A stretch of DNA of 64,000 nucleotides. Source: Zerene cesonia (taxonomy: Eukaryota; Arthropoda; Insecta; Lepidoptera; Pieridae). Shown here one piece after another: positions 53,730 through 61,630 of the stretch. How positions within the stretch are numbered: position 1 is the first letter of the stretch; every line of letters starts with the position of its first letter. Made by a program: the position numbers and the translations under genes. The notes beneath the pieces were generated by a model. It was not told where the DNA came from and did not search any database. It saw only the letters and a list, made by a program, of their open reading frames with translations. The DNA lies in assembly GCF_012273895.1 (NCBI RefSeq), contig NC_052122.1, positions 3,348,001 to 3,412,000 on the forward strand. The letters run 5' to 3'.

Positions 53730-54280
53730 AAAGAGGTCGCCATTTTTCATGTCATTGATTGATTGCAAGCGCGCGCAGCCGCGGAATAGTACACATCAAC
53801 CGCGGTTGCGCGCGCATGCGATCGTTGTATGACATGTAAAATGACGACCTATGATTTTTATTCGTATCATAATTTATGTAGAGAATTAAACGAATTCTCA
53901 TAGAATGTAGAAATTTCTATCAAATAATTTTAAATTCACGATTTGTATACTGCAAAGATAATAAGTAACAAAGTTAGAGGTCGCCATTTTACCTGTCATT
54001 GATTGATTGCAAGCGCGCGCAGTCGCGGAATAGAACACATCCACCGCGGCTGCGCGAATTTTCAACACGGTGGCATACCTGCTGTCATCCTAAGTAAGCC
54101 ATTCTGAACTAGAACGTGTTTGGATGCAAACATGTTCTAGTTCAAAATTGCCAAAAAAAATATTTAATATGGGAATCGAGCATTTTTTGGCACGAAACGT
54201 GCCAGCTCGCACTGGGAAAGGTTAGATGAAACAGTAGAATGTGAATGCTACTGTTTCTTTCAGATCCTGGGGTAAATCAA
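53730..54280. repeat. hybrid D-block R5/F followed by reverse copy R6
   Basis: R5 starts as a reverse D-block (AGGTCGCCATTTTTCATG) but at about 53,800 continues as the end of a forward copy (CGCGCGCATGCGATCG, ACATGTAAAATGACGACC). It then repeats the spacer seen after F1 ('gaattaaacgaattctcata') and enters R6 (53,973-54,280; palindrome 54,106-54,143; dyad GGCACGAAACGTGCC). Sequence 53,800-53,990 matches 49,720-49,910, so the F1-R1 junction was duplicated as a unit. Confidence 0.85.
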
Positions 54281-54299
54281 TAATTTTTGAAAAAAAATC

Positions 54300-54395
54300 A
54301 ATAATTTTTGAAAAATCGCGCAGTCGCGGTTGATGTGTTCTATTCCGCGACTGCGCGCGCTTGCAATCGATCAATGACACGTAAAATTTGATTCT
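54300..54395 (+). repeat. partial forward D-block forming a large inverted repeat with R6
   Basis: Contains TCGCGCAGTCGCGGTTGATG, TTCTATTCCGCGACTGCGCG and CTTGCAATCGATCAATGACA, the reverse complement of the start of R6 at about 53,995-54,058. The arms are about 60 bases long and 250 bases apart, so a large stem-loop could form. It marks the turn from mostly reverse to mostly forward repeat units. Confidence 0.8.
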
Positions 54396-54554
54396 TATTA
54401 TCTTTGTAAATTTTATGAGCATTCGTTTAATTTATTCGTGCAATTAACTCATCTGCTTCTGTTTTTATCTTCTACTGTAACTCTAAATAAAATACAATTT
54501 GTAAGTAAAAGTGGACGGACTGTTTCACGATTCTACTATAACGATGGTATCAGG

Positions 54555-54690
54555 GCTTTGATTTGAATTCAAAATGGCGACAGTACAGGCACTACTTAAA
54601 ATGGCAGTATACCACCCACGGTCACGTGCGCGGCTGCGCATTTACATGCTCCTAAAATTAATTTAACGAGCAACTTATAACTGAGAATTG
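54555..54690 (+). repeat. E-block repeat, copy 1
   Basis: GATTTGAATTCAAAATGGCG, then ACAGTACAGG, a second AAAATGGCAGTATACCACCC, then CACGTGCGCGGCTGCGCATT and a 'taatttaacgagcaacttat' tail. It lies between D- and A-blocks. Similar blocks lie at about 56,050, 57,375 and 58,395. Here the octamer-like element found in other copies is altered (ATTTACAT). Confidence 0.8.
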
Positions 54691-54764
54691 TTTATAATGT
54701 GTTATAAACTAAATCCTCTTGAAGAATTTATGTAAAAAGTTCTCAATTTTACACACGTTTTTCG

Positions 54765-55193
54765 TCTAAATGAATGGCGGTTAGAAGGATTCGCGCATAT
54801 ACTTACTACATTTTGTACCTAGATTTCATCGATTACCAAATCTTGCTCCAGGTTCGCGCATGCTCTTTAGGTATCCTACCTGAATGACCTAGGTATCTCA
54901 TAAAACGGTGTGCAAGTGCATCATTCGGACGTATTCGTTTAATTTAAAAAGTTTTTATTGTTTGTTTTCAATAATAATTAATCAATTTGTTGTAGCTTTT
55001 TGATTTTGTGCGTGAATTGTAAAATATTTTAATTTAATGGATCGTTTATTTTCCTGAAGTACTTTGTTTTGATTTTTTATAATATCAGCCGTGGTTTTTT
55101 TTACAAAATTTGCTTATTCTTTATATATATACACTTTTTAATTCAGTGCGTCTATAATGAGTATTGTTGACATGTTGTACGAGTGATGCATTG
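54765..55193 (+). promoter_or_regulatory. promoter and putative first exon, module A1
   Basis: Order: GAATGGCGGTTAGAAGGATT, TCGATTACCAAATCTTGCTC, GGTTCGCGCATGCTCTTTAG (box at 54,855), GTATCCTACCTGAATGACCT, then GTGTGCAAGTGCATCATTCG with TCATT at 54,921. The box-to-TCATT distance is 66 bases, the same in all four modules. The transcribed part would end at 55,193 with TTGTACGAGTGATGCATTG|GTGAG. The putative exon holds a short frame ATGAGTATTGTTGAC... ending TGA, overlapping a second ATG (TGATGCATTG) just before the donor. No acceptor partner is identified. Promoter function and transcription are inferred. Confidence 0.5.
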
Positions 55194-55459
55194 GTGAGAT
55201 GTTTTTCTATTTCGTTCGACATATAGATAATTAACGTTGGATTTGCTTACTTTACTTTCAAAAACATTATCAACATAAAATGGCCGGTCATGTATTCTCC
55301 AAATAAAATGGACCTTATATGATTTGACGGCAATGCGTACATGAAAATTTAGTGAAGATCACATGTTGTTTAATTACTTTTTAATCAAAAATTCGAATAT
55401 TTTTATTTATATGAAGCTATAAAAATATAAAAATGATTAATGAAGGAAAAAAGGCATGA

Positions 55460-55820
55460 ATCAATGAGGGGAATAAAGGACAGAACTGGGAAGGCTAACG
55501 CAAAATAATCGTGTCTCCGGTTTTCCCAGGCTCCGTACGAAACAGTAGCATTCACATGCTACTATTTCACCTGACCTTCCCCAGTGCGAGCGGGCACGTT
55601 TCGTGCCAAAAAATGCTCAACTCCCATGTTCAATATATTTTTTGGCAATTTTGAACTAGAACATGTTTGCATCCAAACACGATCTAGTTCAGAATGGCTT
55701 GCTTAGGACGACAGCAGGTATGCCACCGTGTTGAAAATTCGCGCAGCCGCGGTTGATGTGTCCCTCCGTGCGGCTGCGCGCGCTTGCAATCGATAAATGA
55801 CTTGTAAAATGGCGACCCAT
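55460..55820 (+). repeat. D-block repeat, forward copy F2
   Basis: Forward D-block upstream of module A2: ACAGAACTGGGAAGGCTAAC, ACGAAACAGTAGCATTCACA, CCTTCCCCAGTGCGAGCGGG, GGGCACGTTTCGTGCC, 38-base palindrome (55,653-55,690, with two changes), TTCAGAATGGCTTGCTTAGG, CGCGCAGCCGCGGTTGATGT, GTGCGGCTGCGCGCGCTTGC and TTGTAAAATGGCGACCC. Confidence 0.9.
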
Positions 55821-56049
55821 AAAATTGACTTTTGTTCTCTTTGCTGAATTAAAGTTGTGAATTTAAGATTAATTCATGAATACATATTTCTAAAATTCAA
55901 TGAGCATAAGTTTCATTTATGCGAATAATTAATTCGTCTACTTCTAGTTTTATCCTCTACTATAAGTCTAAATAAAATCCAATTTGTTATTGTATAAGTA
56001 GGCGGACATTTAACTCAATTCGACGATTCTATTACAATACTGTCAGGCT

Positions 56050-56185
56050 TTTGATTTGAATTCAAAATGGCGACAGTACAGGTAGTTAAAATGGCAGTAT
56101 AACACCCACAGACACGTGCGCGGCTGCGCATTTGCATCCTCCTAGAATTAATTTAACGTGCAACTTATAACTGAGGATCTTTCAT
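56050..56185 (+). repeat. E-block repeat, copy 2
   Basis: GAATTCAAAATGGCGACAGT, TTAAAATGGCAGTATAACAC and CACGTGCGCGGCTGCGCATT, then an ATTTGCAT octamer-type element, then 'ttaatttaacgtgcaactta'. Intact version of the block. Confidence 0.8.
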
Positions 56186-56284
56186 AATGTGTTATATTAA
56201 CTAAATTCGTTTAGAAAATTTAACAGAATTTTAGTAAAAAGTTAATAGTAGTTTTTTAGTTAGTTAACCTTTATGTTGAAATTA

Positions 56285-56706
56285 TTTACAAAATGGCGTT
56301 TAGAAGGATTCGCGCATGTACTTACAGCATTTCGTACCTAGATATGATCGATTACCAAACCTTTGTCCAGGTTCGCGCATGCACTTTAGGCATCCTAGCT
56401 AGATGACCTAGGTATCACATTAAAGGGTGTGCAAGTGCATCATTCGGACGTTATCGTTTAATATAAAGTGTTTTTATTATTTGTTTTTAATATGAATCAT
56501 ATTATTGTAACTCATTGAATTAGCACGTTTAACGTTAAACATTTTAATTTTATGGATCGTTTCTTTTTCTTTAACACTATATAATAAGATGTTAAAATTT
56601 TATTTAACATAAACTTTTTTGGTATAGAATTTGCTTATTCTATTATATTTTTTTGTCAGTGCGTATTTAAAAAGTTTTGTTAAAATGTTGTACGAGTGAT
56701 GCATTG
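56285..56706 (+). promoter_or_regulatory. promoter and putative first exon, module A2
   Basis: CAAAATGGCGTTTAGAAGGA, GATCGATTACCAAACCTTTG, CGCGCATGC at 56,374, CTTTAGGCATCCTAGCTAGA, TGACCTAGGTATC and TCATTCGGACG at 56,440 (66 bases from the box). The donor GATGCATTG|GTGAGTT lies at 56,706. Compared with A1, the promoter core and the last ~25 bases of the exon are conserved while the middle of the exon has drifted heavily. That pattern is expected if promoter and splice site are under constraint. Confidence 0.5.
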
Positions 56707-56849
56707 GTGAGTTGCTTTTCTAATTTTTTCGACGCATAAATTATTAATGTTGAATTTGCGTGTTTTTTATTTAAACTTTGAAAAGTTATATAAATTGAAA
56801 CTGTAATATTTTGGAAAGGATAAATTGTAAAGGATAAAGGATAGAATAG

Positions 56850-57215
56850 ATGAGGGATATAAATTACAGAACAGGGTAGGTTAAGCCAAAAAAATACTCG
56901 TCTACGGTTTTCCCAGGCTTCGTACGAAACAGTAGCATTCACATGCAACTATAACACCTAACCTTCCCCAGTGCGAGCTGGCACGGTTCGTGCCAAAAAA
57001 TGCTCGATTCCCATATTCAATAATTTTTTTTGGCAATTTTGAACTAGAACATGTTTGCATCCAAACACGTTCTAGTTCAGAATGGCTTACTTAGGATGGC
57101 GGCAGGTATGCCGCCGTGTTGAAAAATCGCGCAGCCGCGGTTGATGAGTCCCACAGTGCGGCTGCGCGCGCTTGCAATTGATCAATAACATGTACAATGG
57201 CGACCCATGAAATGG
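56850..57215 (+). repeat. D-block repeat, forward copy F3
   Basis: Forward D-block before module A3: CAGAACAGGGTAGGTTAAGC, CCTTCCCCAGTGCGAGCTGG, perfect dyad GGCACGGTTCGTGCC, palindrome at 57,041-57,078, GGATGGCGGCAGGTATGCCG, TCGCGCAGCCGCGGTTGATG and GTGCGGCTGCGCGCGCTTGC. Confidence 0.9.
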
Positions 57216-57374
57216 ACTCTAGTTGTCTTTCATTTATGCGAATAATTAATTCGTCTACTTCTAGTTTTAACTTCTACTTTAAGTTGAAATGAAATCTTAT
57301 TTGTTAGTATAGGTAGACGGACATTGAACGGACGGATATTTCTTTCACGATTCTAATATAACGATACTGTCAGG

Positions 57375-57450
57375 CCTTTGATTTGAATTTAAAAATGGCG
57401 GTACGCGGCTGCGTATTTGCATCCTCCTAAAATTAATTTAATCCTATTGG
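57375..57450 (+). repeat. E-block repeat, copy 3 (internally shortened)
   Basis: Begins GATTTGAATTTAAAAATGGC, jumps directly to GGTACGCGGCTGCGTATTTG with the ATTTGCAT element intact, then CATCCTCCTAAAATTAATTT. The second ATGGC element and the CACGTG of other copies are missing. Confidence 0.75.
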
Positions 57451-57529
57451 AAAATTTAGAAGAATTTTAGCAAAACCTTCACAATTTAACATGCTTCCTT
57501 CGTCTAAATTTTGTCGTACCATTGTGTTG

Positions 57530-57959
57530 AAATTATTTACAAAATGGCGGTTAGAAGGATTCGCGCATGTACTTAATACATTTTGTACCTAGATTTTATC
57601 GATTACCAAACCTTGCTCCAGGTTCGCGCATGCTCTTTAGGTATCCTGCCTGAATGACCTAGGTATCTCATAAAACGGTGTGCAAGTGCATCATTCGGAC
57701 GTTTTCGTTTAATTTAAATTTTTATTATTTGTTTTCAACAATAATCAATTTGTTGCATCTTATTAATTTTACACGTGAATTGTAAAATATTTTAATTTAA
57801 TGGATCATTTATTTTCCTGAAGTACTTTGATTTGGTCTTTTAAAATATCAACTGTCGTTTTTTTTTTTACAAAATTTTCTTATTCGATTCATATATACAT
57901 TTTTTAATTCAGTGCGTCTATAATGAGTATTGTTGACATGTTGTACGAGTGATGCATTG
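57530..57959 (+). promoter_or_regulatory. promoter and putative first exon, module A3
   Basis: Nearly identical to A1: AAAATGGCGGTTAGAAGGAT, CGATTACCAAACCTTGCTCC, CGCGCATGC at 57,625, GTATCCTGCCTGAATGACCT, TCATTCGGACG at 57,691 (66 bases from the box), donor GATGCATTG|GTGAGTT at 57,959. The short frame ATGAGTATTGTTGACATG... ending TGA, overlapping ATGCATTG, is preserved. Confidence 0.5.
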
Positions 57960-57984
57960 GTGAGTTGTTTTTCTATTTTCCTAT

Positions 57985-58140
57985 ATTCAATATATTTTTA
58001 GGTAATTTTGAACTAGAACATGTTTGCGTTCAAACGTGTTCTAGTTCAGAATGCCTTATTTAAGATGGCGGTATACATCCCAAGCCGTGGATGCGCGCGC
58101 AATCAATCAATCAATGATGAATAAGATGGCGACCTATGAA
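57985..58140 (+). repeat. D-block repeat, forward copy F4 (degenerate)
   Basis: Shortened forward copy: TATATTCAATATATTTTTAG, palindrome at 58,010-58,047, TTCAGAATGCCTTATTTAAG, ATGGCGGTATACATCCCAAG and AAGATGGCGACCTATGAAAT. The CGCGCAGCCGCGG stem is largely lost. The palindrome still pairs throughout except for one T-G change, although its sequence differs from the other copies. Confidence 0.8.
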
Positions 58141-58189
58141 ATTTAATCTTTTTATCGTAAATTCGTTATAATTTAAGTTATTTTTTTTT

Positions 58190-58325
58190 TTATTTATGAA
58201 TCTTGTTTATTACTCCATAGCATAAAACAAAGTCGCTTTCACTGTCCCTATGTCCCTATGTATGCTTAAATCTTTGAAACTGCCCAACGGTTTTTGATGG
58301 GGTTTTTATATATAGATTTTTGTAT
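58190..58325 (-). mobile_element. short repeat insertion, reverse orientation
   Basis: In reverse complement it contains CCCCATCAAAAACCGTTGGG, AAGATTTAAGCATACATAGG and GAAAGCGACTTTGTTTTATG. This 'atcaaaatccgtt...gcatacat...' tail is shared with the element at 60,520-60,670 and is common in Lepidoptera. It sits between F4 and the fourth E-block. Confidence 0.55.
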
Positions 58326-58394
58326 ATAATTTTAAACACAATTAATAAAAATAACAAACACTAATTTTATAGTAATGTCAGTTAGTCTTTGGTT

Positions 58395-58510
58395 TTAATT
58401 CAAAATGGCGTCAGTACAGGTATTTTTAAATGGCGGTATACCACACACGAACACGCACGCGGCTGCGCATTTGCATCGTGAATAAATTAATTTAATTTGC
58501 AACTTTTAGC
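58395..58510 (+). repeat. E-block repeat, copy 4
   Basis: GGTTTTAATTCAAAATGGCG, TCAGTACAGGTATTTTTAAA, TGGCGGTATACCACACACGA, ACGCACGCGGCTGCGCATTT with ATTTGCAT, then 'aaattaatttaatttgcaac'. Confidence 0.8.
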
Positions 58511-58629
58511 TTTTGAGGTTCGTTTATTATGTATTTATATGAACTAAATTCGCTTGGAAAATTTAAAAGAAGTTTCGTGAAAGCTCTCAGTTTTTTGGTC
58601 TTTATTTCGTAATACATTTATGTTGGAAT

Positions 58630-59069
58630 AGTCAACAAAATGGCGAACGATATGCTGCGTCTCTTAGAAGTATTCGCGCATGCACTCTCTGCATTTCGTA
58701 CCTAGATATGATCGATTACCAAACCTTTGTCCAGGTTCGCGCATGCATTTTAGACATCCTAGCTGGATGACCTAGGTATCACATTAAAGGGTGTGCAAGT
58801 GCATCATTCGGACGTTTTCATTTAATTTCAAGTGTTTTTATCATTTGTTTTCAATATTAATAATTCTTTTGCAACTTATCGAAATTGGGCTTGAAAAGTT
58901 AAATATTTTAGTTAAATGAATCGTTTACTTTTTTTTACTGAATTAATTTGAACATTTAGAACATCAAGTATTTTGTTTTTCAAATTTACTTGTTCGATTC
59001 ATTGTTTTTTTTTTTAATTCAGTGCGTGCGTGTTGTATATTTTTAACATGTTATACGAGTGATGCATTG
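58630..59069 (+). promoter_or_regulatory. promoter and putative first exon, module A4
   Basis: CAACAAAATGGCGAACGATA, two CGCGCATGC boxes (58,675 and 58,738), GATCGATTACCAAACCTTTG, TTTTAGACATCCTAGCTGGA, TGACCTAGGTATC and TCATTCGGACG with TCATT at 58,804, 66 bases after the second box. The donor GATGCATTG|GTGAGTT lies at 59,069. Closest to A2. As in A2, the exon interior is diverged while both ends are conserved. Confidence 0.5.
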
Positions 59070-59214
59070 GTGAGTTATTTTTCTATTTTTTATAAGGTTA
59101 TTATACTATCAAATAGGTTTTTAAGTACTGATTCTAGTTAACAATCCCATCAAATTGATATAAAATTTTCATGATATTATTTGATTGGCGCATGTGTGCA
59201 ACTTAGCTTTGCCC

Positions 59215-59690
59215 GGGATCGCGCATGCGCGTACAGCTCGGTAGTTAATTTGAAGAACGACAAAGATACATGTAGATTCGATCCGATGTAAAAAGTTATT
59301 TTTTATTAAAACTTAGTTATAGTGTAGTTAAAAAAAAACTAGAACATCGGCGTACTTCACTTGGGTGTGTCAACGGTTGTGTTAAATTTTTATGTAATGA
59401 AAGTGTAAGTATCCACTTTTATGTACTAATTGATATATTTGAAAATTATTCATCCAATCGATATTGTTTACTACTTGTCTGAAAATATTTTATTGTGATA
59501 TTTATATTTTATTACAGCAACGTGATGATATATATACCAATCAATCGATGAAGGAAGACCTGTAATGCGAACGACGAGATGTGGATGTTATTAACTTTGT
59601 TTAAAATTTGTCTTGAATATTTTGTGAAATGTATTTAAATGTAATGAAATTGAGGATTCATTAAAGATTTTTTGTCTGCAAAAATGTATG
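59215..59690 (+). ncRNA. putative two-exon transcription unit B1
   Basis: CGCGCATGCGC at 59,220 stands upstream of a candidate exon ending 59,404 (GAAAGT|GTAAGTAT). An acceptor TATTTTATTACAG opens a second exon at 59,518, and ATTAAA at 59,660 could be its polyadenylation signal. No long frame spans both exons. The promoter box, donor, acceptor and 3' signal stand in the right order within 470 bases. Entirely sequence-based; no transcript evidence. Confidence 0.3.
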
Positions 59691-59989
59691 CTTTTTTCAT
59701 ATTTTCTACGTACATGACCCTTTTTAATTTTTATCCACATTGCATATACATAGCTGAAACCGTATTTATTGTTTTTCAATTGTTGTTTTATAGGCTCTTT
59801 AAGGAAATCATTACTACGTTTTACAATGTAAATAAAGATTATCGACGCACGTGTGAAGCTCGTAGTCACAGTACCGCATCGTCATCTTATTGGTTGTTTA
59901 GTTTTGTATGTAATGACAGACCGAATAAATACCGTAAAATAATAACCGTAGCATTTACCACGTCAGCTTATTCAAGTTTGGTACAATTT

Positions 59990-60365
59990 TTTAACAGCGT
60001 TTCATCAAGTTTTAGAGTATTATAACAATAAAAGTGTTAGTGTATTATTGTGTGCAAGTGATGTGTATATTTTGTGTGAAATTAACAAATGGGCAACAAG
60101 TAAGTGTAGATTTATTTTCCATATTAATCCTTTTATGAATATTGAATTAAATTGCTGTTCTTTTTTTAGATTTTTCTGAATAATGATTATTTTCTGTATT
60201 TTCAGAGTAACAACGCGTCGTGTTGCAAATATGAGCGTGAATTTCGCACTCGAGATGAAGATGAATCGAATTAAATATGTCATAAATTATATATATTATA
60301 TGAAACTCTGTTTACAATTGAATTTTTATATTTGAATAAACAATGTACCACGGCAATAAGGTTTT
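59990..60365 (+). ncRNA. putative two-exon transcription unit B2, possible small peptide gene
   Basis: Exon 1 would end at 60,099 (GGGCAACAA|GTAAGTG). Exon 2 starts at 60,206 after TGTATTTTCAG, with AATAAA at 60,335-60,340. The last ATG of exon 1 (60,089) opens MGN, a possible N-myristoylation start. With the first AG as acceptor the frame runs on to a TGA at 60,334-60,336 (MGNKVTTRRVANMSVNFALE...). With an AG two bases later it gives a 25-residue peptide that includes ASCCKYEREF and an acidic end. Neither is confirmed; the unit may be noncoding. Confidence 0.3.
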
Positions 60366-60519
60366 TTGTCACGTTTCCTTTCGTTTTTACGTCTCGAACA
60401 GTTACAAGTTATAAGCAATATTTGTAGCTATGAAACTACATTTTCAAGTGCAATTGTACATTCCTGGACATAGAATTTTTATTTAAAACAGCTTCGCACG
60501 CTTTAAATTCGGAATAGTT

Positions 60520-60672
60520 AAATATATATATTACTATACATATAAACTTTCCTCTTGAATTAGTCTATCTTAAAAAAAAGCCCATCAAAATCCGTTGAGT
60601 CGTTTAAAGATCTAAGCATACATACAAAGGACAGACGCGGGAAGCGTCTTTTCTTTTTACTATGTAGTGATA
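60520..60672 (+). mobile_element. short repeat tail (same family as 58,190)
   Basis: Contains CCCATCAAAATCCGTTGAGT, CGTTTAAAGATCTAAGCATA, CATACAAAGGACAGACGCGG and a TACTATGTAGTGAT end. This is a familiar 3' tail in lepidopteran repeats, related to the reverse-oriented copy at 58,190-58,325. Confidence 0.55.
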
Positions 60673-60719
60673 ATTATTTTAATTTTTATTACAAACAAAG
60701 TACAATATCAAATCGAAGC

Positions 60720-60963
60720 AGGGGGACGCGCATGCACTTTCAGACATTATTTTGTACAGTCTGGATAATATTGATTAATGTCCTCGAAGGTCAGCCAGAA
60801 CCAGGCTCGCGCATGCACTTTAAGCTCAATCTAGGCGTCCTAGCAATTGCAGCCATTGCAGCGCAGTTGTTAGTGATAGTTGGTTGTCTCTAGTTCAGTT
60901 CTTTTTTTAAGTTTAGTTATAGTAATTGAAGTATTATTGAAAGAATAGATTTGTTTGAACAAG
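60720..60963 (+). promoter_or_regulatory. promoter-like region B3 with putative first exon
   Basis: Two boxes, CGCGCATGCACTTTCAG (60,727) and CGCGCATGCACTTTAAG (60,808), are followed by AATCTAGGCGTCCTAGC, an initiator-type TAGTTCAGTT (60,891-60,900) and a donor GAACAAG|GTAGGTT at 60,963. It shares the box and the 'TCTAGGCGTCCTAG' element with the A-modules, but its exon differs. A possible downstream exon begins at 61,475 (TTTATTTCAG|GAATAAAAC) with AATAAA near 61,599. Confidence 0.35.
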
Positions 60964-61039
60964 GTAGGTTATTAATAAATCGTAATTTCTGATTCTCGAA
61001 TTGTAAATTTGTTCTGGAAGTTTCCGATGCAATCATTTC

Positions 61040-61630
61040 AACATGGCCACCACGCATGCGCAGATCTGACGTTGGTCTTTCTTGATGGCTTCACCATTTG
61101 TAAAATTTTATTGGTGGGATTGTTTAGAGTTTAGACAATAATTAGTTAATGGGGTTGTGATTTACATCAGCTTTGATATTCTGAATACATTTTGAAATCC
61201 ATTTATAAAAATATATAATCATTAAACATTGAACGTTATACGGACAGTTTTTGTGTTTTTTTAAATCTTGGAGTAAAAACATTTATAGGTAAGTATGAAG
61301 TTTTGATTATGAAATACTATTTAATTTATTGTATGAAATACTGTTAATGTTGTTATGATAATTATATTTATATTGAAATTAAATTATGTTTTTAAGACTG
61401 TGTATGTATTGATAATTATTTATATTATCTTATTATTCCAAATTAACTCTTTTATTATAATATTTTTATTTCAGGAATAAAACAACAAATATGGAAGGAG
61501 ATTTATGAATAAAAAAATTCATTTTACAAGTGATTAATTTTCAAATATTTACTATGAAATTCATTTGACATGTACAAATTTTTTAAATATTTATTGAAAT
61601 AAATTAATTCTATAAACAAATTCACTGTAT
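61040..61630 (+). ncRNA. putative transcription unit B4
   Basis: CGCATGCGC (61,053-61,061) in ATGGCCACCACGCATGCGCA is followed by a candidate exon ending 61,288 (TTTATAG|GTAAGTATG). A terminal exon starts 61,475 with AATAAA signals at 61,505 and near 61,599. No coding frame of note. It could be an independent small unit or a continuation of B3. Transcription is inferred only from the signals. Confidence 0.25.

Noticed and set aside
49440..58140. CRISPR-like array, because similar palindromic units recur
   Set aside because: Units are hundreds of bases long, inverted and interspersed, in a eukaryotic intron; there are no short regular spacers or cas genes.
54765..59069. Calling the A-modules a protein-coding gene family
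   Set aside because: The putative exons hold only tiny frames ending in TGA before the donor; no shared coding sequence was found, so only promoter/first-exon status is claimed.
59672..60025. 117-codon open frame, considered as missing guanylate-kinase sequence
   Set aside because: The translation has no resemblance to a GK domain and is dominated by Phe/Tyr/Ile as expected of AT-rich DNA; the region looks more like a promoter and leader of unit B2.
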